Source: TK10-74A sp965263065 (GTDB lineage Bacteria; Chloroflexota; Dehalococcoidia; Bin125). From it: DNA of 64,000 bases. The first letter of the stretch is position 1, and the number at the start of each line of letters is the position of its first letter. This document shows, one piece after another, positions 61,291 through 64,000 of this stretch. The translations under genes and the position numbers were made by a program. The notes under the pieces were generated by a model. That model was given only the letters and a program-made list of their open reading frames with translations, was not told the origin of the DNA and searched no databases. The stretch covers positions 1,488,001 to 1,552,000 of the forward strand of contig CBDHGH010000003.1 in NCBI GenBank assembly GCA_965263065.1, in the 5' to 3' direction.

Positions 61291-61761
61291 ATGACGGACG
61301 ACGGCTTCACCTACATCAGCAAGAACCGCTTGGTCTTCAAGGGAGGCCTGCGACACGCCTACCTGGGCGATGTCGCGGAGCCGGTGCCCTACGGCGTGCA
61401 GGGCGCCCTGCGCGAGTACTACGGCGCCGGCGAGGGGCCGCCCATCGCCGCGACGCTGGACCACATCGTGGCCGCGGTGGGCGGTTGAATGTACGGCACG
61501 CTCGCGGGCGCGCTGCGCGCTCGCAAGGTCGAGTTCGACCGATCCAGCTTCACGGCCGACGTCGAGGGGACGATCGAGGGGGCGCGCAGCGCCACCATCC
61601 GCATCACCAAGATCCACGTGAACTACCACGTCGCGATCCCGGCGGGGCAGCGCGAGACGTTCGACCGCGCGCTGCGCGTGCACTCGGCGGCCTGCCCCGC
61701 GCACGAGAGCGTCAAGGACGCGATCGAGGTCACGTACGCGGCGGAGGTCGCGGAGCGCTAG
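61291..61761 (+). CDS. OsmC-like protein, candidate selenoprotein (in-frame TGA at the first redox Cys)
   Basis: The ATG at 61291 follows GAAGGGAG. The first 65 residues (MTDDGFTYISKNRLVF to TLDHIVAAVGG) lead to a TGA at 61486-61488; the same frame then continues as MYGTLAGALRARKVEFD for 90 codons to TAG at 61759. Together they make a 156-residue OsmC/Ohr protein. The TGA sits exactly where the peroxidatic Cys stands in OsmC (GGC.xxT), and the second Cys is at 135 (SAACPAHESV), 69 residues later, close to the usual spacing. A 9-bp stem with 3-nt loop starts 16 nt after TGA. Alternatives are a nonsense mutation or two overlapping short genes (TGAATG). Role: peroxide/hydroperoxide reduction in the cytoplasm. 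Confidence 0.82.
61504..61524 (+). promoter_or_regulatory. Candidate bacterial SECIS hairpin
   Basis: GCGGGCGCG (61504-61512) pairs with CGCGCTCGC (61516-61524), nine consecutive pairs with one G-U, around the loop CTG. The stem begins 16 nt after the TGA and the loop is 25-27 nt after it, within the range known for bacterial SECIS elements just behind the UGA codon. In this G+C-rich background hairpins are common, so it is supportive and not decisive. Confidence 0.6.
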
Positions 61762-61777
61762 CCGTCGGCCGTCGCGC

Positions 61778-61963
61778 TCAGCCCCACAGCAAACCGGCGA
61801 CCACCACCGCTCCGGCGGCGGCGGCCAGGATTAGCGCTGTCTGCGCAAGCAGCAGCTTGAGCGCCCAATTCTTGAGCATCGCGGTTTGGCGGTCGAGGTC
61901 CGCCTTCATCGCCAGCCCGAGTTGTTCGATGTCCGCTCGCATGGCCAGCCGGTGTTGTTCCAT
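61778..61963 (-). CDS. Small coiled-coil/TM protein (DUF1640-like), short paralogue
   Basis: A 61-residue frame with ATG 61963: MEQHRLAMRADIEQLGLAMKADLDRQTAMLKNWALKLLLAQTAL, then a TM helix to AGLLWG (key residues RADIEQLGLAMKADL). The same DRQTAMLxNW and LAQTAL blocks occur in the next gene upstream, so it is a shortened duplicate of that gene, or its N-terminus has been lost. The helical repeat MRAD/MKAD followed by a C-terminal TM is the CCDC90/DUF1640 layout. Likely an inner-membrane protein of unknown role. Confidence 0.6.
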   Translation of the reverse strand: MEQHRLAMRADIEQLGLAMKADLDRQTAMLKNWALKLLLAQTALILAAAAGAVVVAGLLWG

Positions 61964-62001
61964 GTCCGCGTTCTTCCCCACCCCCCGGCAACTCGTCGCG
62001 C

Positions 62002-62256
62002 TCAGCCCCACACCACGCCGGCGACCACGATCGCTCCGACCGCGATCGTCAGGAATAGCGCTGTCTGCGCAAGCATCAGCTTGAGCATCCAGTTCTGGAG
62101 CATCGCGGTTTGGAGTGCGAGCTTCGCGTCCAGGTTTGCGTTCGTCGCCAAGTCGTCCCGAGAGTCCTCGACGACCTCCACGACCGCCTGGGCCTGCTCT
62201 TGCGTGTGCCCGTGGCTGCTGAGAAAACCGATCGCACGCACGGGGTTGAATGCCAT
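62002..62256 (-). CDS. DUF1640 (CCDC90-like) coiled-coil membrane protein
   Basis: An 84-residue protein with ATG 62256 (a GTG nine bases upstream is in frame). Pattern: MAFNPVRAIGFLSSHGHTQEQAQAVVEVVEDSRDDLATNANLDAKL as soluble helical part (key residues GHTQEQAQAVVE and LATNANLDAKL) and a C-terminal TM helix LFLTIAVGAIVVAGVVWG. This order (start helix, QAEAV, LATKADL coil, TM end) is that of the CCDC90/DUF1640 family. Short paralogue next door at 61778-61963; peptide-size relatives may lie at 29512-29734. Role unknown. Confidence 0.75.
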   Translation of the reverse strand: MAFNPVRAIGFLSSHGHTQEQAQAVVEVVEDSRDDLATNANLDAKLALQTAMLQNWMLKLMLAQTALFLTIAVGAIVVAGVVWG

Positions 62257-62358
62257 CTGGACCACCAGCCGCCCGCTCTCCGGCGGCCGCTACGCAGAAC
62301 GCGCCCTCATGCGACATGCTAGCAGGCTGCCCACCGGGCCAAGTTGACGGCGCAGTGC

Positions 62359-63438
62359 TCAGTCAAACATCAGCACCGTCCGCGCGACCTCCCGCTGCCG
62401 GATCGACTCGAACGCGTCGTTCAGGTCCTCCAGCCGGCCGCGCTTGGTCACCATCTCGTCCAGCTTCAGCCGGCCCTGGCGGTAGAACTCGATGTAGTTC
62501 GGCATGTCGATCTTGAAGTGGTTCGATCCCAGCGCGGAGCCCACCAGCGTCCGCTGGTACAGCCAGTCGGCCGGGATCTCGAGCTTCTCGCCCAGCGGGA
62601 CCATCCCGATCGACGTCGTCATGCCCCCGTTGCGGATCGACTGGAAGGCCTGCTCCACCGTGCGCTTCAGCCCGATCGCCTCGAACGAGAAGTCCACGCC
62701 CGCGCCGCCCGTCAGATCGCGGATCTGCTCCACCGGGTCCCCCGCCGAGGCATCGACGCTGTGCGTGGCGCCCAGGTCGCGCGCCGTGCGCAGCTTGTGC
62801 TCTTCCACGTCCACGGCGATGATCATCCGCGCCCCCGCGATGCGTGCGCCCTGAATCACCGAGAGGCCCACGCCGCCCGCGCCGTACACGGCGACCGTCG
62901 AGCCGGGCGTGACGCGGGCCGTGTTCAGCGCCGCACCCACCCCCGTCGTCACGCCGCAGCCGATCAGCGCCGCCACCTCGAACGGCACGTCCTTGTCGAT
63001 CCGCACCACCCCGCTCTCGTGCAGGAGCATCTGCTCCGCGTACCCCCCGACCTCCGCGAACTGCGCCACCGCCTGCCCGTCCAGCGAGAGTCGCGGCGGC
63101 TCCTCCGGCGAGCGCACCGGGCGGTTCATGCAGATGTACGTCTCGCCGGTCAGACACCGATCGCAGCGCCCGCAGTAGACCGACAGGCAGGCGATGATGT
63201 GATCCCCCGGCGCGACCTCGGTCACGTTCGGGCCCACGGCCTCCACGACGCCCGCCGCCTCGTGCCCCAGGATCGCCGGGCCTTCCAGTGGCCACAGCCC
63301 ATCGACGAAGTGCAGGTCGGAGTGGCAGACGCCGCTGGCCGCCGTGCGCACGAGCACCTCGCGCCCAATTGGCTCCGCGATCTCGACCTCCTGGAAGACC
63401 TGCTCCTCGTGTGGTGCGCGGTAGACGGCGGCTCGCAT
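62359..63438 (-). CDS. Zinc-dependent alcohol dehydrogenase (MDR family) 2
   Basis: A 359-residue dehydrogenase. Catalytic zinc Cys in ASGVCHSDLHFVDG, His-Glu in AILGHEAAGVVE and Cys in LIGCGVTTGVGA; structural Cys cluster CGRCDRCLTGETYIC. NAD motif VYGAGGVGLSVIQGA and the Asp in IIAVDVEEHKL. The ending REVARTVLMFD is identical to that of the partial gene to its right, so the two are recent tandem copies. TAGCCT box at 63495-63490. Likely oxidises an alcohol or glutathione/other adduct to aldehyde; specificity is not predictable. Confidence 0.94.
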   Translation of the reverse strand: MRAAVYRAPHEEQVFQEVEIAEPIGREVLVRTAASGVCHSDLHFVDGLWPLEGPAILGHEAAGVVEAVGPNVTEVAPGDHIIACLSVYCGRCDRCLTGETYICMNRPVRSPEEPPRLSLDGQAVAQFAEVGGYAEQMLLHESGVVRIDKDVPFEVAALIGCGVTTGVGAALNTARVTPGSTVAVYGAGGVGLSVIQGARIAGARMIIAVDVEEHKLRTARDLGATHSVDASAGDPVEQIRDLTGGAGVDFSFEAIGLKRTVEQAFQSIRNGGMTTSIGMVPLGEKLEIPADWLYQRTLVGSALGSNHFKIDMPNYIEFYRQGRLKLDEMVTKRGRLEDLNDAFESIRQREVARTVLMFD

Positions 63439-63621
63439 TGATCTGCTCCCTCAACTGACCCGCGCGCCATCCTGGCCCGCGGGGGCCGCAGGCTAGCAGA
63501 GTCAAGCGCCCCCGCGCGAGACTGCGAGCGTCGCGTCGGCCCGTCGATCACGCCGTCCACGTCGCGGCCGTCATGGCCGCGGGATGCCCGCTTGGGCGTG
63601 CAGCCGCGCGCTCGGTCGGCG

Positions 63622-64000
63622 TCAGTCGAACATCAGGACGGTCCGTGCGACCTCCCGCCGCCGGATCGACTCCAACGCGTTGTTCAGGTCCTCCAGCCGG
63701 CCGCGCCTGGTCACCATCTCGTCCAGCTTCAGCCGCCCCTGGCGGTAGAACTCGATGTACTTCGGCGTGTCGACCTTGAAGTGGTTCGAGCCCAGCGCGG
63801 AGCCCACCAGCGTTCGCTGGAACAGCCACTCGGCCGAGATCTCAAGCTTCTCGTCCAGCTCGATCCCCCCGATCGCCGTCGTCATGCCGCCGTTCCGGAT
63901 CGAGTCGCAGGCCTGTTGCAGCGTGCGCTTGAGCCCGATCGCCTCGAACGAGAAGTCCACGCCCTGGCCGCCCGTCAGATCGCGGATCTGCTCAACCGGG
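63622..64000 (-). CDS. Zinc-dependent alcohol dehydrogenase (MDR family) 3, partial at right edge
   Basis: The C-terminal ~126 residues of a dehydrogenase that runs off the right edge (its 5' part is outside). Starting from VEQIRDLTGGQGVDFSFEAIGLKRT and ending REVARTVLMFD, it matches the gene at 62359-63438 with few exchanges (for example NALESIRRREVA against DAFESIRQREVA). It is a tandem paralogue in the same orientation, separated by 183 nt. The GTG at 63960 that opens an apparent short frame is internal. Confidence 0.9.
   Translation of the reverse strand, partial: PVEQIRDLTGGQGVDFSFEAIGLKRTLQQACDSIRNGGMTTAIGGIELDEKLEISAEWLFQRTLVGSALGSNHFKVDTPKYIEFYRQGRLKLDEMVTRRGRLEDLNNALESIRRREVARTVLMFD

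Overview
The window is very G+C-rich, with almost every third codon position G or C. It comes from a bacterium with a fatty/branched acyl-CoA-centred metabolism. Lipoprotein and Tat-lipoprotein signals, F420-type enzymes (an LLM-class oxidoreductase and a deazaflavin-dependent nitroreductase homologue), many family III (CaiB/BaiF) CoA-transferases, a DUF3179 lipoprotein and a c-di-AMP riboswitch fit a Chloroflexota (Dehalococcoidia/SAR202-like) or possibly actinobacterial genome. That assignment is inference: no rRNA, tRNA or taxonomic marker gene was seen.

Layout. 1-6.5 kb: the start of a large modular surface protein that runs off the left edge, an enoyl-CoA hydratase homologue and an unrecognised 881-residue membrane protein. 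6.6-12.4 kb: a fused double-domain CoA-transferase, then a small accessory island (PD-(D/E)XK-like sce7726-type protein, T4-beta-type protein, HigB/HigA-ImmA toxin-antitoxin pair). 12.5-19.4 kb: a biotin-dependent carboxylase carboxyltransferase, three nearly identical tandem CoA-transferases (the first with a one-base frameshift) and an AMACR-like racemase. 19.5-25 kb: an exported beta-lactamase-fold protein, a SIMPL-domain protein, the large subunit of a B12 acyl-CoA mutase and an F420-type oxidoreductase. 25-30.7 kb: a DUF429 gene with an in-frame stop, an ABC-2 exporter, a radical-SAM aminomutase behind a c-di-AMP riboswitch, two tiny membrane peptides and a phosphoesterase. 30.7-37 kb: a 2-hydroxyacyl-CoA lyase/oxalyl-CoA decarboxylase homologue and a peptide/nickel-type ABC importer whose binding protein carries a huge Ala-rich linker. 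37-43.7 kb: a D-2-hydroxyacid dehydrogenase, a PIN/Phd toxin-antitoxin pair, a TauD-type dioxygenase, a MoaD-like carrier next to an aldehyde:ferredoxin oxidoreductase, and an amidase. 43.7-50 kb: a split CoA-transferase pair, dehalogenase-like hydrolase, SDR and MFS exporter; four consecutive genes here carry one-base indels. 50-64 kb: PhyH, hydrolase, SDR, crotonase, DUF3179 lipoprotein, APH-fold protein, Zn-dependent alcohol dehydrogenases, an enolase-superfamily member, a SnoaL-like protein and an OsmC-like gene with TGA in place of its first redox Cys.

How the genes may work together: AMACR-like racemase, PhyH, 2-hydroxyacyl-CoA lyase, crotonases, carboxylase beta subunit, B12 mutase and CoA-transferases together suggest alpha/beta-oxidation of branched acyl-CoAs, although the genes are scattered rather than in one operon. 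The most striking signals are (1) a candidate selenocysteine OsmC protein with a hairpin at the right distance after the UGA, (2) a c-di-AMP riboswitch ahead of a lysine-2,3-aminomutase-like gene, and (3) a CoA-transferase fusion mirrored by a split pair in which one partner lacks the catalytic Asp.
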